Of a stretch of 64,000 bases of DNA, positions 18,754-26,313 are shown piece by piece; within the stretch, counting starts at the first letter, position 1, and the number at the start of each line of letters is the position of its first letter. Source of the DNA: CAYJBH01 sp964371365 (lineage in GTDB: Bacteria > Bacillota > Clostridia > Oscillospirales > Ruminococcaceae). The notes under the pieces were generated by a model. It was not told where the DNA came from and ran no database searches. It was given only the letters and a program-made list of their open reading frames with translations. The DNA lies in the NCBI GenBank assembly GCA_964371365.1, contig CAYJMO010000001.1:3064-67063 (forward strand), read 5' to 3'. Both the position numbers and the translations under genes were made by a program.

Positions 18754-18992
18754 GCAGTCAGTCTCACCAACAGGTCAACAAGGTCGCCTACATTTTGAAG
18801 CCCTCTCACATCACCAAGGCTAAATTTAACACCAAACTTCTTTTCCATCGCGGTGAGCAGATTAATCTGCTCCAAGCTGTCCCAATCCTCGATATCTGCC
18901 GCAGAGGTGGTGCGGGTGATAACAAGACTATCGTCGTCAAACACGTCGTGAAAAATCGGCTGAATTGCTTCTAAAATTGCTAATTCGTTCAT
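18750..18992 (-). CDS. Acyl carrier protein
   Basis: 80 residues, acidic and helical, with DSLEQINLL where Ser39 is the expected phosphopantetheine attachment site. Sequence away from this site is unlike the FabC-type ACP of fatty acid synthesis (no DSLD). AAAGGA lies 6 bases before the ATG. It sits between the FkbH-like gene and the MaoC-like gene, suggesting that it carries the acyl group handled by these neighbours. Confidence 0.9.
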   Translation of the reverse strand: MNELAILEAIQPIFHDVFDDDSLVITRTTSAADIEDWDSLEQINLLTAMEKKFGVKFSLGDVRGLQNVGDLVDLLVRLTA

Positions 18993-19010
18993 ACAAGTTC
19001 CTTTCTTTTC

Positions 19011-20783
19011 TTAAATCTTGTGAATTGTTATATGTTTTGAGAGCGGTTTGTAATCCGCAATCTGCATCTCATAGACAGTACGCTCATCGGTCTTTTCGGT
19101 GACGGTCATGCCCACCTTATCATAAAAGTCGGCGCATGGTTTGTTCTTTTTCGTAGGCAGATAAATCCCCCTCAACTTAACAACACCGCGCTGTTTAAGC
19201 TCCTCTACAAGGGTATCTATCATTGCGAACTCAAGATCTCTTTTGAAAACACGACAGCTCATTATAAACAGGTCTATCTCACACTCGTTGACCACAAGGT
19301 CAATACTCCCAAAAAGCACGCTAACAATACCGTTATCACCAAATCTGTCGGAAAGGGTGGACACCAAGGTTATTTTATTGACCACATCGGTCAATGCGCT
19401 CACTTCACCCTCGTTATAACGCCGTGTTGTCATATTGAACTGGTTTGTTTTGTTGACCAACTGGGTTACGCGCTCCAGATTACCATCGTTAACCGGTGTC
19501 ATCTTCGCGGTCATATTCAAACTTTTGAGATAATCTCCATAATCAACAAAAGAACTCTGTTCCCTACTTCTTTCAAGATTTGTTCTTACAAACTCAGTTC
19601 GCTTTTTATCGTCATCACTAAGCGCCGCGACCTCAAAGAGGTTGTAACGGTCGATGGTGGAAACATAGCTGTCCACCTCCGTAAGCTCCGGAACGCAGAT
19701 GTCCTCTATCTCCCCCGAGACCATGTGTCGCTCGGCTGGGTTGTCGTCCACAAACACAGCGGCATCAGGCATGATATTCATCTCACCGAGAATTTCGCGG
19801 ACATTCTCCCCTTTGGAGGTCCAGTTTGCCTTAAAACTAACAAAATCCTCTGCATTAAGCGGCATTTCATCACGCTGAAAACCGGAGAGTGCTACCTCAT
19901 TTTCATTTTTGGAACAGACGGCAAGCATGACGCCCTGTTCCTTCAATCGCAGTGCATAGTCGCACAGCGCAAGATGAGCCATACCGAGCGGACTTTCTTT
20001 TCCTATCTCAATTCCGTCGACACCGTCATCGCCGATAACCCCACCCCACAGTGTATTATCAAGGTCTAAAATTAACGACTTTTTGCTCTTTCCATAGATT
20101 GCGCCGATTATAGAGGCAAGGCTGTGTGCTACATATGGTATCATTCGTAGTGAAAAAGCATACTTATAGGCATACCACATGGTCTCGTCATGCCATGCGG
20201 CAAGTCCGTGATAGCTGCTAAGATAGTTGATATCGTTAATGTACAGATTAGAATTTTGAGCAAGTTCAGCCAAAAGATTGTTCATACGATTGACAAATCT
20301 CACGTTCCCCCCTGCAAAACGAGCCTCCGCATTGCCGGCAGGGCGGTACGGTGGCAGCTCAAAGTTGTTGCATATGACAGGGCAGTTGAATGCTAATGCG
20401 GCATTGAAAGCGCCGGAAAAACGCTCAAATTCGCTTTTTGCATACTCGATCGCTTCCTGCTCTTGGAGCGCGAAGGGCGGAAAATTAAGGTTACGATATG
20501 TGGTGTGGAAATAGATTAAATCGGGCGCAAAGTCTCTTATAGTGCCATCGTCAAAGACGATGTCCTCATAAAACCTATCATACCCTCCGATCAAAAATTC
20601 CGGCTCTATTCCGTTATCCAATAGAAAGATGCGCAAAATAGCCTCCAGCTCTCCAACGGTTGAACCGGATAGTATTACTATTTTTTTGGTTGCAAATTCG
20701 CCGGATGCCTTAAGCTCACGTAGTATCGAGCGTTTTTTTTGCATTATATAATCCGCATCTATCGGATATAGGGTCTGTGGCAT
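19011..20783 (-). CDS. FkbH-like HAD-family protein (HAD-IIIC)
   Basis: 590 residues. A SGNH-like N-terminal part (about 1-230) precedes a HAD domain with the nucleophile motif LDLDNTLWGGVIGDDG near residue 238 and the later DDNPAERHMV. The C-terminal 170 residues resemble a GNAT domain (NKTNQFNMTTRRYNEGEV is a recognisable FkbH feature). Characterised FkbH proteins load a glyceryl group from 1,3-bisphosphoglycerate onto an ACP. With the ACP gene 18 bases downstream, that role is plausible here, but the later enzymes suggest further modification. A promoter is visible upstream (20813-20842), so it heads the cassette. Confidence 0.88.
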   Translation of the reverse strand: MPQTLYPIDADYIMQKKRSILRELKASGEFATKKIVILSGSTVGELEAILRIFLLDNGIEPEFLIGGYDRFYEDIVFDDGTIRDFAPDLIYFHTTYRNLNFPPFALQEQEAIEYAKSEFERFSGAFNAALAFNCPVICNNFELPPYRPAGNAEARFAGGNVRFVNRMNNLLAELAQNSNLYINDINYLSSYHGLAAWHDETMWYAYKYAFSLRMIPYVAHSLASIIGAIYGKSKKSLILDLDNTLWGGVIGDDGVDGIEIGKESPLGMAHLALCDYALRLKEQGVMLAVCSKNENEVALSGFQRDEMPLNAEDFVSFKANWTSKGENVREILGEMNIMPDAAVFVDDNPAERHMVSGEIEDICVPELTEVDSYVSTIDRYNLFEVAALSDDDKKRTEFVRTNLERSREQSSFVDYGDYLKSLNMTAKMTPVNDGNLERVTQLVNKTNQFNMTTRRYNEGEVSALTDVVNKITLVSTLSDRFGDNGIVSVLFGSIDLVVNECEIDLFIMSCRVFKRDLEFAMIDTLVEELKQRGVVKLRGIYLPTKKNKPCADFYDKVGMTVTEKTDERTVYEMQIADYKPLSKHITIHKI

Positions 20784-20812
20784 TGTGCTACTCCAAAATT
20801 ATCTTTTGTATT

Positions 20813-20842
20813 ATTATAACATATCTACACCATAAATTGCAA
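20813..20842 (-). promoter_or_regulatory. SigA-type promoter for the FkbH-ACP cassette
   Basis: On the minus strand: -35 TTGCAA, 18-base spacer, -10 TATAAT, about 30 bases before the FkbH-like ATG and its GGAG ribosome site. It is divergent from the bactofilin promoter about 35 bases away. Confidence 0.65.
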
Positions 20843-20875
20843 ATAATAATATCAATATATTTTCATAAATTAATG

Positions 20876-20904
20876 TTGCAAAACTTGATATATTATGTTA
20901 AAAT
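20876..20904 (+). promoter_or_regulatory. SigA-type promoter for the bactofilin gene
   Basis: -35 TTGCAA, 17-base spacer, -10 TAAAAT, about 50 bases before the bactofilin ATG. Spacing is ideal, the boxes are slightly off consensus. Confidence 0.6.
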
Positions 20905-20955
20905 ACAAATAATAACCTAATAAATGGCTTTTTTCGACTTTACCGGAGGATAATA

Positions 20956-21783
20956 ATGTTAGATATGTTCAACCAAGGTGGCACAGCCGGATTTGCATCT
21001 AAACCCTCGACAAATGAAACCGTAATCACCGAAGATACCATTATCGTCGGCACTATTGCCGCAGAATCTTCAATAATTATTAACGGTGGAATTAAGGGCG
21101 ATGTGTTCAGCAAAAATTCCGTAGAATTACAGGGCAAGGTTGATGGCAACATCAAGGCAAATGACGTCACCATCACCGATGGCGCAGTAAAAGGAGATAT
21201 CAACTCCAACAAAAATATACTTGTATCCGGCAATTCTGTTGTCGTGGGTAATATATTCGGTTCTTCCCTTGAGTTTAACGGCAAGATCAAAGGCAATGTG
21301 CGCATCGATGGACATGCTGTTATCCGTGAGAATGCTGTCATACAAGGCAACCTATCCGCCTGTAACTTCACCGTTGACGACGGTGCTAAGATAATCGGTT
21401 TTGTTGAGATTATCAAACCGACAGAAATGACCGATCAGGTCAACGAGAGTATTGAGGACATTGTCAACTTCTCCGACATTGAAATTCCGCAGGATGCCGG
21501 CAACCCCTCTGATGATTCTGGTTCTTCTGTCAGCGAGCCGAGTGAACAAACCGAGCCCCGTCCCCTCTTTACCACCGTCAGTGCCAAGGATGAGCTTGTT
21601 GTAGCCCCTACCGAGGAACCTGCCGAGGAAAAAGCAACCGAGGATGTCGAGCCGGAAGAGGAAAAGATCGAGCCGGAAGCGGAGTCCGCCGGTGAAATTG
21701 ATTTTGCGGACGAAAAACAAAAGATGCTCAACGACCTGCGTACACGTATGGAAAAGGCTAAAAAGAGCGGTCAATCGCTGTAA
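20956..21783 (+). CDS. Bactofilin-family cytoskeletal protein
   Basis: 275 residues. Residues about 20-150 are the bactofilin beta-helix, seen as repeats of short hydrophobic strands with Gly turns (VITEDTIIVGTIAAES, IIINGGIKGDVF, VELQGKVDGNIKA, VRIDGHAVIRENAVI). Bactofilins self-assemble into filaments without nucleotide and organise cell-wall or polar structures. The remaining 120 residues form an acidic Glu/Pro-rich tail, longer than in many bactofilins. GGAGG lies 6 bases before the ATG. It has its own promoter and is followed by a terminator, so it is probably monocistronic. Confidence 0.9.
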   Translation: MLDMFNQGGTAGFASKPSTNETVITEDTIIVGTIAAESSIIINGGIKGDVFSKNSVELQGKVDGNIKANDVTITDGAVKGDINSNKNILVSGNSVVVGNIFGSSLEFNGKIKGNVRIDGHAVIRENAVIQGNLSACNFTVDDGAKIIGFVEIIKPTEMTDQVNESIEDIVNFSDIEIPQDAGNPSDDSGSSVSEPSEQTEPRPLFTTVSAKDELVVAPTEEPAEEKATEDVEPEEEKIEPEAESAGEIDFADEKQKMLNDLRTRMEKAKKSGQSL

Positions 21784-21801
21784 TTTTTAATTTTATAACG
21801 A

Positions 21802-21840
21802 GGACATCATACAAAAAATGACTGTATGATGTCCTTTATT
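21802..21840 (+). terminator. Rho-independent terminator after the bactofilin gene
   Basis: A 12-bp perfect stem (GGACATCATACA with TGTATGATGTCC) and 9-base loop, followed by TTTATT. It separates the bactofilin unit from rnhA. Confidence 0.8.
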
Positions 21841-21860
21841 CTATCAATAAAAGGATTCTC

Positions 21861-22313
21861 ATGAAAACAGTTAATATTTATTCCGATGGAGCCTGTAGCG
21901 GCAACCCGGGACCCGGCGGTTATTGCGCAATAATCAGGTATAACGAGCATGAAAAGGTGGTCAAGGGTGGCGCAGCAGACACCACCAACAACAGAATGGA
22001 GATGATGGGTGTCATCTCTGCACTTCAGGCACTTAACGAGCCCTGCACTGTCGAGCTTTACAGTGACTCAAAGTATGTTTTAGACGCTCTTCAAAAAGGT
22101 TGGGCTAAATCCTGGCAAAAAAAGGGATGGAAAAAGTCGGACGGCAAACCGGCGTTAAACTCCGATCTATGGGCTGTGCTTTTAGAGCTCTGTGATATAC
22201 ATCAACTTAACTTTCACTGGATAAAAGGTCACGCCGGACATCCCATGAACGAGAGATGTGACGCCGTCGCAGTGGAACAAAGCATGATATATAAAAACGC
22301 TAAAAAGGTATAG
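21861..22313 (+). CDS. rnhA: Ribonuclease HI
   Basis: RNase HI cuts RNA in RNA-DNA hybrids. 150 residues; the four catalytic acids are visible in YSDGACSGNPGPGG (Asp8 or 9), NRMEMMGV, LYSDSKYV and ERCDAVA. The handle region KGWAKSWQKKGWKKSDG is present as in E. coli-type enzymes. AAAGGA lies 5 bases before the ATG. The next gene starts 3 bases after its stop. Confidence 0.97.
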   Translation: MKTVNIYSDGACSGNPGPGGYCAIIRYNEHEKVVKGGAADTTNNRMEMMGVISALQALNEPCTVELYSDSKYVLDALQKGWAKSWQKKGWKKSDGKPALNSDLWAVLLELCDIHQLNFHWIKGHAGHPMNERCDAVAVEQSMIYKNAKKV

Positions 22314-22316
22314 GAC

Positions 22317-24326
22317 ATGAAATACGGTATAGGAATAGACACGGGTGGTACATACACCGATGCGGTGATATTTGATTTTTTGACCGGTATGGTCATTGCA
22401 AAAGGTAAGTCATTGACCACTAAGGAAAATCTTAGTGTAGGAATAAAGAATTCACTTCTGTTACTGCCGATGGAACTCTGTAAACAGGCAACCATCCTCT
22501 CCCTATCCACCACCCTTGCTACCAACGCATGTGTTGAGAATAAGGGTGGACGTGCCAAACTTATTCTTATAGGTTCCGATAGACGCTCACTTGAATGGAT
22601 GGGTGCTGACAAAAAATATGGTTTGGAATACGATAACATACTCTGCCTTGAAAACAATTGCAGTCTTGATGGCAAGGTAATAAATCATCCCGACTGGTCC
22701 GCCGTATTGAAGGCGCATTCCGATTGGTTTCTCGACGCACAGGCCTTGTCCGTATCGGCGACCTATGCAACTCAGAACGGCGCTATCTGCGAAAAGGTTG
22801 CAAAAAAGTATATATGTGAGCAATATGATAAACCCTTTGTTATGGCGAGCGAGCTTTCAGGGGAGCTCAACACATTAGAACGAGGTGTTACGGCTCAACT
22901 AAACGCCAAACTATTACCGGTCATTGAGAAATTTACAAATGCAGTGACCGATGCGGTCAATGAATTAGGACTCAACCTTAAAACTATGGTGGTGAGAAGT
23001 GACGGCAGCCTTATGCAGTCTTCTCATGCACTTAAAAATCCGGTCAAAACTATTTTAAGCGGACCTGCTGCAAGTATAGTCGGTGGATGCGAACTCAGCG
23101 ACTGCCCCGACAGCCTGATAATCGACATGGGTGGAACTACCACCGACATATCCATAGTGTCGGGCGGCAATCCTGCCATGACCGACAATATACGAATAGG
23201 CGGCTTTTTAACACAGGTTAAGGGAGTCTATATCGACACATTCGGGCTTGGTGGTGACAGTCGACTTATGTCACAGGGCGGTGAACTGTTGCTCAGCCCT
23301 CGACGTGTTCTGCCACTATGTATAGCTGCAAAATCTTATCCTCAAATTATCGATAGATTAGACTGTCTTTTGCAGGATTATGTTGAAAATAATCTTCCAC
23401 AACATGAATTTTTTATCCTTACAAGAAATCCCGATGACATAAAACGATACTACTCTAATGAAAAAGATCTCATTAAGCGATTACAGGAAAAAGAAATTCT
23501 TCCGGTCGACCTCGCCGACCCTTACGGCAAGATCAGCGCAAGATTGGAGGACGAAGGCATCATCATGAGATGCGGTCTCACCCCAACCGATATCATGCAT
23601 ATCAAAGGGGACTTCACACAGCACGACGCAAATGCCTCTATCCTCGGTGCAAGATACCTGATGCAAAAACTCGGGCTTGACGACACACCGCAAAGCATAG
23701 ATGCTTTTTGCGACCTCGCTTATGACGCTGTCTGCCTTAAACTCTATCGCAATATTGTGAGGGTCTTGCTATGTTATAGCCACCCATTAATCTTTAAAAA
23801 TTCAGTCCCAAACGATCTGATGTCTGCAATTGATGCCGATTACAGGGCAAAAAAGATTGGAAAAAAATCCTTTTTTGAACTATCCTTTTCGACTGTCGCC
23901 ACACTCGTAGGCATTGGTGCTCCGACACATATATTCCTGAAAACTGTCGCTGAAATGCTCGGTGCTAACTATGTAATTCCGGAACATGCCGAGGTGGCAA
24001 ACGCAGTTGGTGCAATCATTGCCGACATATCCTCAACGGTCAGTGTCGAGGTGACTCCGGTCTATGAAGACGGTTTTATGGAGGGGTTTGCTATCCATTC
24101 GGTGGACAGTGATCCGACTATATTTGAAGAACTTGACGAGGCAGTAGAATATGCGAAAAAGATCGCACATTCCTTTGCAGTTGAAAAGGCAAGGGAGCGA
24201 GGGGCACTCGGTGAACTGACTTTGACCGATATGGTCAATGCGAATGAAGCGTTTTCAAAGGACGGCGGCAAGGTGGATCTTGGAACAAAAGTCACCGTCA
24301 CAGCCACCGGAAGAATTGAAGATTGA
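22317..24326 (+). CDS. Hydantoinase/oxoprolinase-family protein
   Basis: 669 residues. The N-terminus MKYGIGIDTGGTYTDAVIF is the phosphate-binding motif of the HyuA/oxoprolinase ASKHA-fold family, and LIIDMGGTTTDISIVSGG near residue 270 is the second one. Members are ATP-dependent hydrolases of 5-oxoproline, hydantoins or acetone, usually with a HyuB partner; no hyuB gene is next to it, so the substrate cannot be assigned. Three copies of the TGACC-N5-GGTCA palindrome lie inside (22381, 22945, 24233). Confidence 0.85.
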   Translation: MKYGIGIDTGGTYTDAVIFDFLTGMVIAKGKSLTTKENLSVGIKNSLLLLPMELCKQATILSLSTTLATNACVENKGGRAKLILIGSDRRSLEWMGADKKYGLEYDNILCLENNCSLDGKVINHPDWSAVLKAHSDWFLDAQALSVSATYATQNGAICEKVAKKYICEQYDKPFVMASELSGELNTLERGVTAQLNAKLLPVIEKFTNAVTDAVNELGLNLKTMVVRSDGSLMQSSHALKNPVKTILSGPAASIVGGCELSDCPDSLIIDMGGTTTDISIVSGGNPAMTDNIRIGGFLTQVKGVYIDTFGLGGDSRLMSQGGELLLSPRRVLPLCIAAKSYPQIIDRLDCLLQDYVENNLPQHEFFILTRNPDDIKRYYSNEKDLIKRLQEKEILPVDLADPYGKISARLEDEGIIMRCGLTPTDIMHIKGDFTQHDANASILGARYLMQKLGLDDTPQSIDAFCDLAYDAVCLKLYRNIVRVLLCYSHPLIFKNSVPNDLMSAIDADYRAKKIGKKSFFELSFSTVATLVGIGAPTHIFLKTVAEMLGANYVIPEHAEVANAVGAIIADISSTVSVEVTPVYEDGFMEGFAIHSVDSDPTIFEELDEAVEYAKKIAHSFAVEKARERGALGELTLTDMVNANEAFSKDGGKVDLGTKVTVTATGRIED

Positions 24327-24389
24327 TATATTTTAGCAAAAATTAATCTTATTTCACGCCGAAAACACAAATGAGGGGTAATAATTAAA

Positions 24390-24860
24390 ATGAGACGTAA
24401 AGACAGAGAAATTCTCTCAAACGAGCGAATTGACGAAATTATTAACAGCTGTGAGTACTGTCGTTTGGGGTTCTATGACGGTGCTGAAGTGTACATTGTA
24501 CCGATGAATTTTGGATATGAAAAACAGAATGGACAAAGAACATTCTACTTTCACTGTGCAAAAGAGGGGCGAAAGATAGACATAATCGCAGAAAATAATC
24601 GTGTTGGTCTTGAACTCGACGCTGGATATCGGCTAAATTCCGGTGAAAAAGCGTGTGATTATTCCGCCGCGTTTCAGAGCATAATCGGGAGCGGGAGCAT
24701 CTTTATCGTCAACGACAAAGTAGAAAAAATAAAGGGTATGCGCTCAATTATGAGGCAGTGTACCGGAAAAGAGGACTGGGAACTGGACGATAAGTTGATG
24801 GATATCACCTGCATTTTAAGATTAGTAATCGATAAAATTTCTTGTAAAGAGCATCTATAG
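24390..24860 (+). CDS. Pyridoxamine 5'-phosphate oxidase-like (NimA-type) flavin-binding protein
   Basis: 156 residues, starting MRRKDREILSNERIDEIINS and continuing with CRLGFYDGAEVYIVPMNFGYE and FYFHCAKEGRKIDIIAENNRVG. This pattern (split beta-barrel, HxA/G-x-G-x-K region) is that of the PPOX family branch containing NimA nitroimidazole reductases. It probably binds FMN, FAD or F420-like cofactors; the substrate is unknown. Resistance should not be assumed from the name. Confidence 0.85.
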   Translation: MRRKDREILSNERIDEIINSCEYCRLGFYDGAEVYIVPMNFGYEKQNGQRTFYFHCAKEGRKIDIIAENNRVGLELDAGYRLNSGEKACDYSAAFQSIIGSGSIFIVNDKVEKIKGMRSIMRQCTGKEDWELDDKLMDITCILRLVIDKISCKEHL

Positions 24861-24868
24861 GTGATCAT

Positions 24869-25672
24869 ATGACTGAATTAAAGGTTAAGAATTTTAATGT
24901 CGCACAGATAGCCAACAGTGGGCAGTGCTTTCGCTTTAACTGTATTGATGATGACCTCTATCAAACGGTTGTCGGAAATCGAATTTTAAGATTAAAACAG
25001 CTGAGCGAAGACACTGCTTTGTTCTACTGCAACCAAAAAGAGATCGAGGATTTCTGGGGGCATTATTTCGACCTTGAAACCGACTATTCTACGTTTACAA
25101 AGGCTGTTCCTACTGACGATATTTTTTTGACCGATGCGGTCAATGAAAGTTTTGGAATCAGAATTTTACATCAGCCACTATTTGAAACCTTAATTTCCTT
25201 TATAATCTCACAGAGAAAATCCATTCCGGCAATTAAAACATCTATCGAGGCACTCTGCCGACTTTGTGGGGAGGAGATCGAGGACGAAATATACACATTC
25301 CCTACTGCCGAGGCATTGGCAGGGTGTAGCATGGAGCAGATTTTAAGCTGTTCGGTCGGCTATCGTGCGCGATATATTCTCTCGACGGCTCGAGATATCG
25401 CAGAGGGTAAGGTCGAGCTTGAACAGTTCCATTCCCTCGATGATGACACACTGTTGCAGGCTCTACTTGAGTTTAATGGTGTCGGAGTTAAGGTTGCGAA
25501 CTGTGTACGACTTTTCGGCTATCATAGGCTTGCCGCCTTTCCGGAGGATGTATGGATACTTAAAACGGTGGAAAAATACTACGGCGGCAACTTCCCCCAC
25601 CATCTATATGAGGGATTTGCCGGCGTAATTCAGCAATATATGTTCTACCATGCGAGAGGGATTAGGCTTTAA
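24869..25672 (+). CDS. 8-oxoguanine DNA glycosylase, OGG family
   Basis: 267 residues of the OGG type known from clostridia. QIANSGQCFRFN matches the OGG N-terminal domain; the HhH-GPD core has the catalytic Lys in SQRKSIPAIK, the hairpin LLEFNGVGVKVANCVRLFGY and the catalytic Asp in AFPEDVWILKTV. It would remove 8-oxoG and cut the strand. Its end overlaps comF, which converges from the other strand, by 4 bases, with no terminator visible. Confidence 0.92.
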   Translation: MTELKVKNFNVAQIANSGQCFRFNCIDDDLYQTVVGNRILRLKQLSEDTALFYCNQKEIEDFWGHYFDLETDYSTFTKAVPTDDIFLTDAVNESFGIRILHQPLFETLISFIISQRKSIPAIKTSIEALCRLCGEEIEDEIYTFPTAEALAGCSMEQILSCSVGYRARYILSTARDIAEGKVELEQFHSLDDDTLLQALLEFNGVGVKVANCVRLFGYHRLAAFPEDVWILKTVEKYYGGNFPHHLYEGFAGVIQQYMFYHARGIRL

Positions 25673-26313
25673 TCAGGCGTTGCAGCAAATGTGTAGACAT
25701 AGACCTTCTTTGCGCCGGAGCGTTTTAGCAGTCCGGCAATCTCACACACCGTGCTCCCGGTGGTCAGCACGTCATCTACTATCAGTATATTTTTGCCTTT
25801 TATGCAGTCCTTTTGGGTGCAGGAAAAGGCATTTTTTAGGTTTTTCAACCGCTGTGCCCTATTAAGATCGTGCTGTTTTTGAGTCTCTTTAATTTTTTTT
25901 ACACCAGTATAAATCGGTATTTTTTCACCATTGACCAGCTCGGTCAATAAATCGTTTGACAGTGAATATTCCTTAGGCTTATAATCCGGCACACCCATCA
26001 CAAAATCGACATCAGCAAATAGTCCTTTTGGGTAATTCTTTGCAAAAAGCTTTGAGACTTCACGACCGGATTGTCGATCGTCGGCGAACTTAATTCGGCT
26101 AATACACTGCTTTATGACGCCCTCGTATCTATATAGACTTGTCAGTCCATCCAGCGATTGTATAAGCTTATTATCAACCCTAAGCAAGCCGTCCGAAAAT
26201 CGTTGACCACCATAGTCACATCTGTCGCACTCCACAATAAAACCTATGACGTTGTTACAGAACATACAACGTTTAGGAAAGAGCAAATTCATAATAAACT
26301 CAGTCACTTTCAT
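25669..26313 (-). CDS. comF: ComF-family phosphoribosyltransferase-like protein
   Basis: 214 residues. An N-terminal zinc-finger region with CMFCNNVIGF and CDRCDYGG is followed by a PRTase fold with the PRPP motif ILIVDDVLTTGSTVCE. ComF is needed for natural DNA uptake, binding single-stranded DNA and helicase partners. Its ATG overlaps the recD2 stop by 14 bases, and comEC lies elsewhere in the window (53369-55420), so uptake functions may be encoded. Confidence 0.92.
   Translation of the reverse strand: MKVTEFIMNLLFPKRCMFCNNVIGFIVECDRCDYGGQRFSDGLLRVDNKLIQSLDGLTSLYRYEGVIKQCISRIKFADDRQSGREVSKLFAKNYPKGLFADVDFVMGVPDYKPKEYSLSNDLLTELVNGEKIPIYTGVKKIKETQKQHDLNRAQRLKNLKNAFSCTQKDCIKGKNILIVDDVLTTGSTVCEIAGLLKRSGAKKVYVYTFAATPD

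Noticed and set aside
19288..19303. TTGACC-ACAA-GGTCAA as a family member
   Set aside because: Arms are perfect but the spacer is 4, not 5; left out of the count as a possible variant.
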